Notes under the pieces: generated by a model | What the model saw: only the letters and a program-made list of their open reading frames with translations | Database searches by the model: none | What the model was told of the DNA's origin: nothing | Translations under genes and position numbers: made by a program | Origin: an uncultured Methanobrevibacter sp. | Lineage (GTDB): Archaea > Methanobacteriota > Methanobacteria > Methanobacteriales > Methanobacteriaceae | NCBI GenBank assembly: GCA_902782595.1 | Contig: CACZNW010000077.1 | Location: 1 to 24,031, forward strand | Direction: 5' to 3' | DNA length: 24,031 nucleotides | In this document: positions 6,922 to 14,673 of the stretch, in pieces | How positions within the stretch are numbered: position 1 is the first letter of the stretch | Layout: each line of letters starts with the position of its first letter

Positions 6922-8331
6922 TTAAATACCCTCCATTGAATCTTTAAAATTTCTTTCGAATAAAAATGCTCTTGCAGGACATGCGTTTTTACATGCTCCA
7001 CAGTAAATACAGTTTTCCTCATTAACTACATAATTGCCGTCAACTTTTTCTATTGCATCATATGAACAGATTCCGTAACAGACTCCACAATGCATACACA
7101 ACTCCTGTTCAATAAAATTGAAACCGTCTGTGATTTCATTTTTATACATTGTTGATTTTGGAATTGCATCCACAGGACAGTGAACTGCACAGTTTTCACA
7201 CAGGATACAATTGTCCATATTGACAGAAATATTTCCTCTGTGCAGAGTGATTGCATCTTCCTGACACATTTCAACACATATTCCGCAGGAAATACAGTCA
7301 TCAGTGACTTTACCGTCCCATGTATGAGTCATAAACTGACGGGCTCCAACATCATCACAGACCTGCACACATTTTCCACAGCTTACACAGAAACCTGCAA
7401 GTGCAGGAAGTTCTTCCTGAGTAAATTCATCATATATAAACATTTCATCGTCTTCACACAATGTTCGAACCGGACAATAGGCAATAGCCTTGTCATGAGT
7501 AACGTTTTCAGTGTCGACTGTCGGATCGTATCTCAGTTTGCCGTCAACCTTTCTATGTGAATCATTTTCACATAAATCTGCGCACAAACCGCAGTTAAGG
7601 CAGGATATTATTTTTCCCGTTGCCTTCTGATTTAATTTATTAATAATTATTTTAAAATCTTCAACGGAAATCGCATTGTGAGGGCATGCCTTCATACAGT
7701 TAAGACAAAGAGTACATGTCGAAGTGTTGACAATCTGATGTCTGTTCATTGATTCGTTCGGACAGACATCACTGCACAATCTGCATTCTCTGCAGATTCC
7801 CTCGTCCCTGTCCACCTTAACATGTATTGCTCCTGTCGGACAGTATTCCTGACATCTTCCGCACAGGATACATTTCTCCAAATCCGTTCCGAAATAGGAT
7901 CTTGTAACCTCCCTTTGTCTGCTTTCGCTTTTATGAGGAACATCATCCAGGGGAGGATTGAGAATGTTGAATGATTTTATTAATGTAATCTGTTTTTCTT
8001 TTTCAAATTCAAATCCGTCAACGCGGCAGTCAGGATATTCCTCAGCACATACTCCGCAACGTGAACAGATTCCGTATACAATTCCCTCCTCGATTGAAAT
8101 GTTGTTTGTCGGACAGTTGTACATGCACATTCCGCAGCCGTTACATTTGGCCCTGTCAACAACGTATCCTCCATAGCCATTTTTGAATATTGCATGGTTC
8201 GGACAGTTCTTAAAACAAATCCCACAGGTAAGACAGCTGAACGGAACACCGTTGATTAGTCTGATAGATTTTGTAGGGCATGATTTAATACATTCTTCGT
8301 TTTCTTTACATGTATCGGTTGATAAAAACAT
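6922..8331 (-). CDS. ehbK: Energy-converting hydrogenase B subunit K, polyferredoxin
   Basis: A 469-residue cysteine-rich soluble protein. I count eleven complete CxxCxxCxxxC motifs (for example CLTCGICFKNC, CNGCGMCMYNC, CIYCGACKNAC). Two further groups are degenerate: an N-terminal C-x5-C-x3-CP at residues 8-19, and CSRCGVC with the fourth Cys displaced. That predicts at least eleven [4Fe-4S] clusters, a long electron wire or store. In the Ehb family this subunit is thought to connect the hydrogenase to ferredoxin-dependent oxidoreductases. The ATG at 8331 has GGGAG 8 nt upstream and lies 12 nt after ehbJ. The repeated cluster units produce long spurious frames on both strands here. Confidence 0.95.
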   Translation of the reverse strand: MFLSTDTCKENEECIKSCPTKSIRLINGVPFSCLTCGICFKNCPNHAIFKNGYGGYVVDRAKCNGCGMCMYNCPTNNISIEEGIVYGICSRCGVCAEEYPDCRVDGFEFEKEKQITLIKSFNILNPPLDDVPHKSESRQREVTRSYFGTDLEKCILCGRCQEYCPTGAIHVKVDRDEGICRECRLCSDVCPNESMNRHQIVNTSTCTLCLNCMKACPHNAISVEDFKIIINKLNQKATGKIISCLNCGLCADLCENDSHRKVDGKLRYDPTVDTENVTHDKAIAYCPVRTLCEDDEMFIYDEFTQEELPALAGFCVSCGKCVQVCDDVGARQFMTHTWDGKVTDDCISCGICVEMCQEDAITLHRGNISVNMDNCILCENCAVHCPVDAIPKSTMYKNEITDGFNFIEQELCMHCGVCYGICSYDAIEKVDGNYVVNEENCIYCGACKNACPARAFLFERNFKDSMEGI

Positions 8332-8343
8332 TTTAAAAACTCC

Positions 8344-8592
8344 CTATTTACTCCTTGCAAATATTAGTTTGCCTACAAAAATTCCTATTAATGCAGATAA
8401 AAATGCGGTAGACAATGGTAAATCTATGTAAAACGGAAAATTACCTGCCTGCCATGCTATGACAATTCCTGCAATAAGTATCAATATAAATGAGCCGATA
8501 GTGAAATGAGTATCATTGACATTGAGCTTAATCTGTGAACCTATGATTACACCAAACATCAGTCCGAATATTATCGGTCCAAGAGATATCAT
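8344..8592 (-). CDS. ehbJ: Energy-converting hydrogenase B subunit J, small membrane protein
   Basis: An 82-residue protein with three hydrophobic segments and a short polar loop, KLNVNDTHFT, after the first. No catalytic motif can be seen. It abuts ehbI (the TAG of ehbI lies directly before this ATG) and has GAGGAGG in the end of ehbI as ribosome site. The identity is from its place between the MnhB-like ehbI and the polyferredoxin ehbK. The role, other than as part of the membrane arm, is unknown to me. Confidence 0.85.
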   Translation of the reverse strand: MISLGPIIFGLMFGVIIGSQIKLNVNDTHFTIGSFILILIAGIVIAWQAGNFPFYIDLPLSTAFLSALIGIFVGKLIFARSK

Positions 8593-9069
8593 CTATTCAT
8601 CCTCCTCGACAATTTTCTTAAAGCCTGCAAATGCAAATATAATTGCGGACAATCCAACAAATACCTTCAAACCCACGAATATGTTGAGGTAAGGTATGAT
8701 ACCTGCATTTGTAACATCGGGATAATGCAGAATGGTCTGAATGGTTTGAGGAACAATACCCAAGATATCGGTTCCCACATTGTAGAGGAAAAATCCTCCG
8801 ACAAACAGCCCGATTAAACCGAAAATCACAAAGCCCAGTGCACCAACGGATTCAAAAATTTCTACATATAAATGTGAAAATTCCAATGGAGAATTACCAA
8901 TTCCATAAACCAGAACAGATAATATAATACCACTTGCTATCATCGCACCACCCTGGAAACCCCCTCCCGGAGTGATGTGACCTCCAAGAACAGTCATTAT
9001 ACCCAAACAAATCAGTATGATTGAAATAGGTAAAGATATAAGTTTTAAAATTATACTATTCTGACTCAT
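8593..9069 (-). CDS. ehbI: Energy-converting hydrogenase B subunit I (MnhB/MrpB-like)
   Basis: A 158-residue membrane protein with the MnhB hallmark GGHITPGGGFQGGA (residues 29-42), the loop that ends the first membrane hairpin in Mrp antiporter subunit B. About four hydrophobic segments follow. In Mrp and membrane-bound hydrogenases such as Mbh this subunit belongs to the ion-translocating membrane arm. It overlaps ehbH by ATGA at 9066-9069, so the two are translationally coupled. Confidence 0.93.
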   Translation of the reverse strand: MSQNSIILKLISLPISIILICLGIMTVLGGHITPGGGFQGGAMIASGIILSVLVYGIGNSPLEFSHLYVEIFESVGALGFVIFGLIGLFVGGFFLYNVGTDILGIVPQTIQTILHYPDVTNAGIIPYLNIFVGLKVFVGLSAIIFAFAGFKKIVEEDE

Positions 9070-9344
9070 CTTTTATCCCCCAATAATCCTCTGCCGAATA
9101 TCAGCAGAACAACCAGTCCCGCTGTCAGCAGTATAATTGATTCGCCTAAAGTATCGTATGCTCTGAAGTCAAAGATGACCACAGTCACCATATTCGGAGC
9201 TATCTGAGTTCCCATAGTATTATAAATATTGCTCACGCCGAGAACAATACTGCTGCTTAGATGGAATATCGCATCAAATAATGTAACGGAAAATATCGCA
9301 GTTAAACCCGCCGCAAGCAAATTGCGTATTGTAGTGTTAGACAA
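9066..9344 (-). CDS. ehbH: Energy-converting hydrogenase B subunit H (MbhE/MnhB N-terminal-like)
   Basis: A small membrane protein of about 92 residues. The signature VIFDFRAYDTLGES in its second half matches the short MbhE-like subunit that precedes MnhB-type proteins in Mrp-Mbh systems. I place the start at the TTG at 9344, with GGTGG five nt upstream; the protein then begins MSNTTIRNLLAAG and overlaps ehbG by 8 bases. The longer ATG frame to 9383 would overlap ehbG by 47 bases and adds an unlikely 13-residue tail. Two hydrophobic segments remain. Confidence 0.85.
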   Translation of the reverse strand: MSNTTIRNLLAAGLTAIFSVTLFDAIFHLSSSIVLGVSNIYNTMGTQIAPNMVTVVIFDFRAYDTLGESIILLTAGLVVLLIFGRGLLGDKR

Positions 9345-9672
9345 GATTACCACCCCAGTACATAAATGTAGCAATAAGCGCAAGTGTTACAACAGCATAA
9401 AACAACATTTTTTCAAGTGAATCTTCCTGTTCTATTTTAAATTTAGGAATAAGCGGAATATTAGAAATCAGAACAATTGCCAATATCAATGTAACAAGTC
9501 CCGCAAGTAAAATGCTCACATGCCTTAACAAAATCGCTGATAGGACAAGAGACACTATTAAAAATATTTCCGCCGTAATGCTTCCTGAAACATCGGCATT
9601 GGTAACCGGTCCGGGAGAGAACAGTTTTCTGAATTGCTTTACAACATTAAATATCTGATCATACAGTTTCAT
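9337..9672 (-). CDS. ehbG: Energy-converting hydrogenase B subunit G, small membrane protein
   Basis: A 111-residue protein. A 35-residue polar N-terminus containing the loop SPGPVTNADVSG is followed by three hydrophobic segments. It has no catalytic motif. It overlaps the ehbF stop by ATGA at 9669-9672, with GGAGGG six nt upstream. Its identity rests on position in the operon and length. Confidence 0.85.
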   Translation of the reverse strand: MKLYDQIFNVVKQFRKLFSPGPVTNADVSGSITAEIFLIVSLVLSAILLRHVSILLAGLVTLILAIVLISNIPLIPKFKIEQEDSLEKMLFYAVVTLALIATFMYWGGNLV

Positions 9673-11123
9673 AATATCCCTCCTACAAAGTTGGAAATTC
9701 CTCCTGTAGCCATGTCAGGGAAAATACCCAATAATACCACAATAATCAGCAATACTGCCATTGCAAAAATCATAGCTTTTGGAACCTCTTTTCCTTCAAG
9801 ATTAAGGTCATTAGGTTTCGGTTTTAAAAACATTGTGTAATATGTTTTTACAAATACCACAAATGTTGCTATACTTACCATAATGGCCAGAATAGATATT
9901 TCAGGGAATCCACAACTTAAAGATGCCTGAACAAGCATTAATTTAGATTGGAATCCGCTTAACGGTGGAACTCCCGCCATTGCAAGACCTGCAATCAAAA
10001 GCATTATGGCAACTTTCGGATGATATGCAAGAAGTCCACCCAATTTTCTTGTATCCACCTCATTGGTTGCATTTACTATTGCACCGAATCCTATAAAGAG
10101 CAGTGCAGTGATAATGATTTCATTCAATGCCTGGAAAAGTCCTGCTGTAATTGAAAAGTTTGTTCCAAGCCCGATACCTAAACCGATGAACCCCAGCTCA
10201 CCGACTGCCAGAAATCCAATCATTCTTCTGAAGTCTGTCTGAGTCAGTGCAAGAGAAACACCCAATATCATAGCCAAGATAGAGAAAAAGACTATGAGAA
10301 CTTCAAAGATTGGAAGTGAAGCGTAAATTCTAAACATTATCATTACGATTGAAATCATTGATATAACTGTAAATGACTGAAGGAGTGCTGCTCCATGAGG
10401 TTCCGCTTTTGAATAGATTCCGGATTTTATTGTATGGAATGGCGGTAAGCCTGAAGCATATAACCAGCCAAAGAATATTAATGCGAGTGATAATAAAAAC
10501 ACCGGAGAAGTTACATCGACCAAACCATTGTGAACAGCCACGGCAATATCAGTGACATTCACACTGCCAGTCAGTGCAAGTAAAAATCCTATTCCTAGAA
10601 GCATTATTGGAGAGCCTATTGATCCTAAAACCATGTACTTTAAAGCCATTTCATAACTATAATCAATTGATGAAGCAGCTACAATTCCAACCTGAGCAAG
10701 AGCTAGTATTTCAAAGAACACAAACATGTGGAATATGTCGTCGGTTAACATCATGGCAGTTACTGCCGCAGTACCTAAAAACAGCAGGAAGAGGTAAGGT
10801 CCGGAAACCTTCTTATATTTGGTCAGGTAAATGAATACTACCAGAAATGTTAAAAGACCGACTGCACCTATGAATATCTGCTGCAGGAAGGTAAATGAGT
10901 ATGTAATCGCAGGATGATATATTACACCGGATACTGTATCCAGCATCGGTTCATAACCCCCAAAGTAGTGGAGACCATAATTGGACAATATAGGAATCAG
11001 CGGCAGGCACAATGCCACAACAAAGGTGAAAACCTTAGTTACAGTGTTAAATCTTGAAATTGTACTGATTAATAAAGCAGCTATTAGAGGGACAATTACC
11101 ATAAGTGGAATTAATTCATTCAT
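9669..11123 (-). CDS. ehbF: Energy-converting hydrogenase B subunit F (MnhD/NuoN-like antiporter subunit)
   Basis: A 484-residue polytopic protein of the proton-conducting membrane transporter family (NuoL/M/N, MrpD), with about 14 hydrophobic segments. Charged residues of the ion path are visible: Glu138 in MFVFFEILAL, Lys162 in ALKYMVLGSIGS, Lys233, and KAEPH at residues 239-243. The segment TQTDFRRMIGFLAVGELGFIG is the usual hydrophilic connector between the two half-channels. It is the main candidate for the ion-translocating pump. The start ATG at 11123 has GGGAGG six nt upstream and overlaps ehbE by 8 bases. Confidence 0.95.
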   Translation of the reverse strand: MNELIPLMVIVPLIAALLISTISRFNTVTKVFTFVVALCLPLIPILSNYGLHYFGGYEPMLDTVSGVIYHPAITYSFTFLQQIFIGAVGLLTFLVVFIYLTKYKKVSGPYLFLLFLGTAAVTAMMLTDDIFHMFVFFEILALAQVGIVAASSIDYSYEMALKYMVLGSIGSPIMLLGIGFLLALTGSVNVTDIAVAVHNGLVDVTSPVFLLSLALIFFGWLYASGLPPFHTIKSGIYSKAEPHGAALLQSFTVISMISIVMIMFRIYASLPIFEVLIVFFSILAMILGVSLALTQTDFRRMIGFLAVGELGFIGLGIGLGTNFSITAGLFQALNEIIITALLFIGFGAIVNATNEVDTRKLGGLLAYHPKVAIMLLIAGLAMAGVPPLSGFQSKLMLVQASLSCGFPEISILAIMVSIATFVVFVKTYYTMFLKPKPNDLNLEGKEVPKAMIFAMAVLLIIVVLLGIFPDMATGGISNFVGGIL

Positions 11124-11502
11124 CGTATTCCTCCCTTTTTGATGTGTCGGCCAACATTACTTTTGTAGACAATGTATGGTACCTTCTGTATAAAACCATT
11201 ACCAGAGCAAGCATTACAGCCAACGTACTTGCCCCGATTACAATGCTGGTAAGAACCAGACCGAAAGGTAGGGGAGCGGCCGCATTTGCTGCAAACCATG
11301 CCGGATCCATTCCAGGCATTAAAATTGGTACAACACCACCTGCTTTATATCCCAAAGTGACAATGAAAAGGTTGACTCCCTCTTCAATGAAACTGATACC
11401 GATAATCTTTTTGATGATATTGTCTATGAAAATTGCCGAATAAAGTCCGATTACAATTAAAGCAGCGGAAGTCATCAATATCACAATCTGCACCATTATC
11501 AT
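11116..11502 (-). CDS. ehbE: Energy-converting hydrogenase B subunit E (MnhC/NuoK-like)
   Basis: A 128-residue MnhC/NuoK-like protein with three hydrophobic segments. It shows the family features GLYSAIFIDNIIKKIIGISFIEEGVNLF in TM1-TM2 with a membrane glutamate pair, and an ADPAL-like loop rendered here as GMDPAWFAANAAAPLP before TM3. It works beside the MnhD-like subunit in ion movement. The ATG at 11502 shares a base with the ehbD stop (TGATG) and has AAGGAG nine nt upstream; an ATG two codons later is possible. Confidence 0.92.
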   Translation of the reverse strand: MIMVQIVILMTSAALIVIGLYSAIFIDNIIKKIIGISFIEEGVNLFIVTLGYKAGGVVPILMPGMDPAWFAANAAAPLPFGLVLTSIVIGASTLAVMLALVMVLYRRYHTLSTKVMLADTSKREEYDE

Positions 11503-11744
11503 CAGCCATCACTCCTTTGAGTCTTTTTAACAGCCAGTGCAATAAATACCGGTACGATAGCTGCTCCCACAATCGCCTGTGTCAGAGCAACATCAGGTGC
11601 AAGTAAAACCTGGAACAATGCTGCAAGAGCTGCTGCACTGAATCCTGTCAAGATTGCTGCTTTTAATAAGTCTTTTTGAATAAGAGCAAGAATTGCGCTT
11701 AATACTATAATAATAGATAATATAATCTCTAACATCTCACTCAT
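11502..11744 (-). CDS. ehbD: Energy-converting hydrogenase B subunit D (MbhD/DUF4040-like)
   Basis: About 80 residues, three hydrophobic segments. The motif QKDLLKAAILTGFSAAALAALF followed by APDVALTQAIVGAAI is the signature of the MbhD/MrpA C-terminal piece (DUF4040), part of the ion-conducting membrane arm. The start is uncertain: TTG 11753, ATG 11750, ATG 11744 and ATG 11735 are all in frame. I give 11744 as a compromise; 11735 has GAGG nine nt upstream and would avoid overlap with the ehbC stop at 11737. Confidence 0.88.
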   Translation of the reverse strand: MSEMLEIILSIIIVLSAILALIQKDLLKAAILTGFSAAALAALFQVLLAPDVALTQAIVGAAIVPVFIALAVKKTQRSDG

Positions 11745-12159
11745 CCTCATCAATTTCTATTGTAGTTACTGAAAACCTTTCATCCACCTTGAGTTTCTCT
11801 GAATTTTCACTTTCAAGAGCCTGCATCTTTTCTTTAGGGTGAACGAACGGATGGTTTTCATCTACATCCTGTTCAACTACCATTAAATCAGGGTTATTTT
11901 CTCTATCTTCTTTTTTCCAATAGGCATTTGCTATTGCATGTGCTGTAAATGGTGCCAGAATAAAGTAAATTCCTGCCAGGAGATACTGGCCAAGACCTAT
12001 TAAAGCAATAATACAGGCAATATCAAACAAACCTACAATATGGATTCTTCCATAAACTGCATTTTTTGTATTGCCGCTTAAGCTGATAAGACCTATTGCA
12101 GATACAATAATAAGGAAAGCGGCTATCAGTAAAAGGGCTGATTGAATATACTCTATCAT
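11737..12159 (-). CDS. ehbC: Energy-converting hydrogenase B subunit C (MnhG/MrpG-like)
   Basis: A 140-residue protein. Residues 1-85 hold three hydrophobic segments of the MnhG type (GLISLSGNTKNAVYGRIHIVG, then the third segment ending FTAHAIANAYW). The remaining 55 residues are a charged acidic soluble tail rich in Glu and Asp, unusual compared with Mrp MnhG but not recognisable as a domain. It overlaps ehbB by ATGA at 12156-12159, with AGGAGGGGAGG just upstream. Confidence 0.92.
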   Translation of the reverse strand: MIEYIQSALLLIAAFLIIVSAIGLISLSGNTKNAVYGRIHIVGLFDIACIIALIGLGQYLLAGIYFILAPFTAHAIANAYWKKEDRENNPDLMVVEQDVDENHPFVHPKEKMQALESENSEKLKVDERFSVTTIEIDEDE

Positions 12160-12422
12160 TTATCCTCCCCTCCTACTGTCACAGCAAAAGCAATAGTTCC
12201 TACAAAACCAAAGAATATTAAAGCCAAAGATATATCCCCGTAAAATTGAAGATTATATAACTGTCCACCAATGATTAATGCGACTGCAAATGCATTAACA
12301 ATTATGGAACTTCCCAAAAGTCCCATGGAAGTGGATTTATATGCGCTTGCCCTAAGGCTTGCCAGCATCATTATAATCAATGCAATAATCAAAATATATT
12401 TTGAAATAAACAATATATCCAT
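12156..12422 (-). CDS. ehbB: Energy-converting hydrogenase B subunit B (MnhF/MrpF-like)
   Basis: An 88-residue protein with three hydrophobic segments, in the size range and pattern of MnhF/MrpF. These are small subunits of the Mrp antiporter that are also present in membrane-bound hydrogenases. The final helix, ALIFFGFVGTIAFAVTVG, is typical. It starts at the ATG at 12422, 30 nt after the ehbA stop, with the weak ribosome site GAGTGAGAT. It lies between MnhE-like ehbA and MnhG-like ehbC, the usual E-F-G order. Confidence 0.9.
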   Translation of the reverse strand: MDILFISKYILIIALIIMMLASLRASAYKSTSMGLLGSSIIVNAFAVALIIGGQLYNLQFYGDISLALIFFGFVGTIAFAVTVGGEDK

Positions 12423-12452
12423 ACTATCTCACTCGTCTTTTTTGAAAACGTG

Positions 12453-12767
12453 TTATTCCAACATTTTCTTTATATAAGGTTCGAAAGGAATTACATCCTC
12501 TTTTTTTCTTGGAGAAATAGTAGCTACTTTGATAATGTTATTCTCACTGTCCAAATCAACAGACAAAGTACCAGGAGTTAAAGAAATACTGTTGGCCAGA
12601 ATTGTTTGCGAAACAGGTCTTTTCAAAACTGTTTCAATATCAACAACTACAGGATCAATATTTCTTCTCATAACACCATTAAAAGCAACGTCTATTGTTG
12701 CTTTAATGATTTCATAAATAAGGACTAAGAAATATACAATTCCATATCCGATTCTAGTTAAAAACAT
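12453..12767 (-). CDS. ehbA: Energy-converting hydrogenase B subunit A (MnhE/MrpE-like)
   Basis: A 104-residue protein, the first gene of the operon. One N-terminal hydrophobic helix (YGIVYFLVLIYEIIKATI) is followed by a soluble domain with the MnhE features LANSISLTPGTLSVDLD. MnhE/MrpE is a small subunit of the Mrp antiporter and of Mbh-type hydrogenases. The ATG at 12767 has GGAG eight nt upstream. Confidence 0.92.
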   Translation of the reverse strand: MFLTRIGYGIVYFLVLIYEIIKATIDVAFNGVMRRNIDPVVVDIETVLKRPVSQTILANSISLTPGTLSVDLDSENNIIKVATISPRKKEDVIPFEPYIKKMLE

Positions 12768-12848
12768 TAAATAAGCTCCATTTCATTAGTATTAATAATA
12801 GCCATAATATTGACTAAATAGTAATATTATTATTTATCATGATTATTC

Positions 12849-12856
12849 ATTATAAA
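12849..12856 (-). promoter_or_regulatory. Proximal TATA box of the ehb operon
   Basis: Minus-strand TTTATAAT, about 82 nt before the ehbA ATG, predicts a start near 12826 and a leader of about 60 nt. The dyad at 12806-12828 would then straddle the start site, as a repressor operator would. Confidence 0.4.
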
Positions 12857-12947
12857 GTTATGCTTTTTAAAAAAAATTATTTGAAAAACAGATTTGGATT
12901 ATTAAAAATATTTGAAAATGTATGAATTAAAATAATTATCGGCTAAA

Positions 12948-12956
12948 TTATATAAA
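12948..12956 (-). promoter_or_regulatory. Distal TATA box of the ehb operon
   Basis: On the minus strand TTTATATAA sits in the context GTTTATATAATTTAG, the best archaeal TATA match in the gap. Transcription would start near 12923, giving a leader of about 155 nt before ehbA. A second, nearer candidate exists at 12849-12856 and the two cannot be ranked with certainty. Confidence 0.45.
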
Positions 12957-13089
12957 CAAAACCAAATCAATAGTCAGAATTAAAATTAAATGAATATCCA
13001 TATATTTCTTGAACTTGAAATCCATAATGCCATGACCACAATACTATACATGTATTGAAAAAACCGGAGATTTGAAGTGAAATTAATAA

Positions 13090-13803
13090 TCATACCCTCC
13101 CCAACAAAACATAATAACCAAATATTTCGAATAGAACTGGAATATTGTAAATCAATGCGACAACTATCACAAGAAATATCATGCTCAAGCCAAAGTTCCG
13201 ATAAACCTTTCGGGATGACAATGGAGCGAATATCCGGATTCCAGCCGGAGTAAATGAATCCAGAATAACATGTGAAAACACACCCAAAAACAGACTGAAG
13301 ATGATTTGAAGGTATGAAATCTTAATGGCAGGAAAAATAACAAGTGAAATGAAAAACAATGGAATGAAAATCATCAGCAGCTTTTTGTTTAAAAATAAAA
13401 AGCTTAAAAGAGCAATCATAACAGCCATCAGCAAATAAGAATTATCGATGATTGTCACCGCATTTATAAGCTGGAATCCCCAGATTACTATCAGCGCAAC
13501 CGCCGAAGTTAATGTTAAAACACCGAAAATAGAATGGGTGAAACTGCGGTGCTGTGAAAAATAAAAAGTAATCCCCAAAAATACAATAATCAAACCGATA
13601 TAATAAGGTAATTTAAGGATAAAAAGTGAAATAAACACAATTAATCCTAAAATAATTATCTTATAGACATAATCCTTTTTGAATTTATGGTCAAAATCGG
13701 GAATATTTGCACCTATAACTGTTAGAGCAATTAATAGAGGATTGTGAAAAAACATCAACGAGAGTAAAAATGCAAATATTGAATGCCCTTTATATGAAGA
13801 CAA
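13090..13803 (-). CDS. Membrane-bound metal-dependent hydrolase, YdjM/YbcI (DUF457) family
   Basis: A 237-residue membrane protein with about seven hydrophobic segments and the conserved metal-ligand pattern of DUF457. This comprises H7 in YKGHS, GANIPDFDH (31-39), QHRSFTHS with H85 and H90, and SHVILDSFTPAG with H178 and D182. The family is annotated as membrane-bound metal-dependent hydrolases; the substrate is unknown. The start codon is TTG at 13803, supported by GGTGAT four nt upstream. A minus-strand TTTAAATAT at 13835-13843 would give it its own promoter. Confidence 0.85.
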   Translation of the reverse strand: MSSYKGHSIFAFLLSLMFFHNPLLIALTVIGANIPDFDHKFKKDYVYKIIILGLIVFISLFILKLPYYIGLIIVFLGITFYFSQHRSFTHSIFGVLTLTSAVALIVIWGFQLINAVTIIDNSYLLMAVMIALLSFLFLNKKLLMIFIPLFFISLVIFPAIKISYLQIIFSLFLGVFSHVILDSFTPAGIRIFAPLSSRKVYRNFGLSMIFLVIVVALIYNIPVLFEIFGYYVLLGRV

Positions 13804-13834
13804 TTAAATCACCTTAATTAAAAATAGAGTGTTC

Positions 13835-13843
13835 ATATTTAAA
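13835..13843 (-). promoter_or_regulatory. TATA box for the DUF457 gene
   Basis: Minus-strand TTTAAATAT lies about 32 nt before the TTG start at 13803, predicting a leader of roughly 10 nt that just includes GGTGAT. The T-run at 13882-13888, right after the stop of the upstream gene, suggests that transcript ends before this promoter. Confidence 0.4.
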
Positions 13844-13888
13844 AGATTAATGAGAGAGCGCTTGAAAACTGACAGGAATTTAAAAAAA

Positions 13889-14629
13889 TCAAACTCCAAA
13901 ATATGCAAGAAAACTTTTCATTTGAGCCAGTGATTTTTCCACACTGCCACGGACAACATTGCCGAATGGACACAGTACTTCACAGGTAACTGCAGGAATC
14001 CTTTTTAAATTACATACATCCTCAACTGCACCCTTGTAGGAGGCACCTGCAAAGTCAAAGGATATGATGTCACTTCCAACATCCCTGGAAATGTAGTTTG
14101 CAATCAGAAAGCTTTCGGGAGATGGAGATTTTGATGAAAAAACAGATTCAATTCCCGGATTTGAATTGTAGGCCGTTGAGTGAAAATCACCAACAAAATC
14201 AATTCCCAAATCTTCAATCTTTTCAACTATCAGATTACTGAGAGAATTCTTAATATGTGCCGAACGGTTCAAATCCCTTTCATTGAATGTGCGCTCATTA
14301 TACATTGTTGACTTTGGTGATGCAAAAGGAATGAAATACAGTGTGGCATTTAAATCCCTGCCGATGAAATTATTCATCAGTTTCACATTGGCGATTTGAG
14401 GAGACAGTTCATTGCCGTGAATACCAGACATTATTAAAATTTTAGTTCCACAGTCCCCCAATTTAAAGACTGGAGTGCCATAAACACATTTTTCAAGTAT
14501 GAATTGAGCTAATTCGTTTAGTTCGAGCTCCTTTAGAAGATTTCCGTTGCGGGAAATGTAACCTCCCGAAAAATCAGAAACATAATCCATCTCCAGATTA
14601 TCAAATTCCCCAATTTTTTTAAAATGCAT
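13889..14629 (-). CDS. M14-family deacylase (succinylglutamate desuccinylase/aspartoacylase-like)
   Basis: A 246-residue zinc-hydrolase-like protein. GIHGNE (residues 69-74) gives the H71-x-x-E74 zinc pair, RDLNR (118-122) the substrate-binding Asn-Arg, GDFHST (147-152) the third zinc ligand H150, and VTCEVL (214-219) the likely catalytic Glu217. This is the full AstE/AspA (M14C) set. The family removes acyl groups from amino acids or related molecules; the real substrate is unknown. The ATG has no Shine-Dalgarno, and an AT-rich element about 28-39 nt upstream would place the transcript start at or near the ATG, so it may be leaderless. It is divergent from the helicase gene. Confidence 0.85.
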   Translation of the reverse strand: MHFKKIGEFDNLEMDYVSDFSGGYISRNGNLLKELELNELAQFILEKCVYGTPVFKLGDCGTKILIMSGIHGNELSPQIANVKLMNNFIGRDLNATLYFIPFASPKSTMYNERTFNERDLNRSAHIKNSLSNLIVEKIEDLGIDFVGDFHSTAYNSNPGIESVFSSKSPSPESFLIANYISRDVGSDIISFDFAGASYKGAVEDVCNLKRIPAVTCEVLCPFGNVVRGSVEKSLAQMKSFLAYFGV

Positions 14630-14673
14630 AGTTAATTATACGTTGAAACTCTTATTTATTATTAGGGATTACA
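14630..14673. promoter_or_regulatory. 44-bp divergent promoter region
   Basis: The gap between the deacylase (minus) and the helicase (plus) must hold both promoters. Minus-strand AATAATAAATAA and plus-strand TTAATTATA are the likely TATA elements and they interleave, so the two promoters may interfere with each other. Neither match is strong. Confidence 0.4.

Larger units (their letters stand above)
12768..13089. other. 322-bp AT-rich upstream region of the ehb operon
   Basis: This gap between ehbA and the DUF457 gene, both on the minus strand, holds no open frame worth calling and no tRNA-like fold. It contains two candidate minus-strand TATA boxes, 12849-12856 and 12948-12956, and an imperfect dyad at 12806-12828. 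Everything here reads as control region for ehb. Confidence 0.6.

Noticed and set aside
6922..8331. Long cysteine-rich frames on other frames and strand within ehbK, resembling extra ferredoxins
   Set aside because: They are shadows produced by the repetitive TGT/TGC codons of the polyferredoxin, with no ribosome sites and no family motifs.
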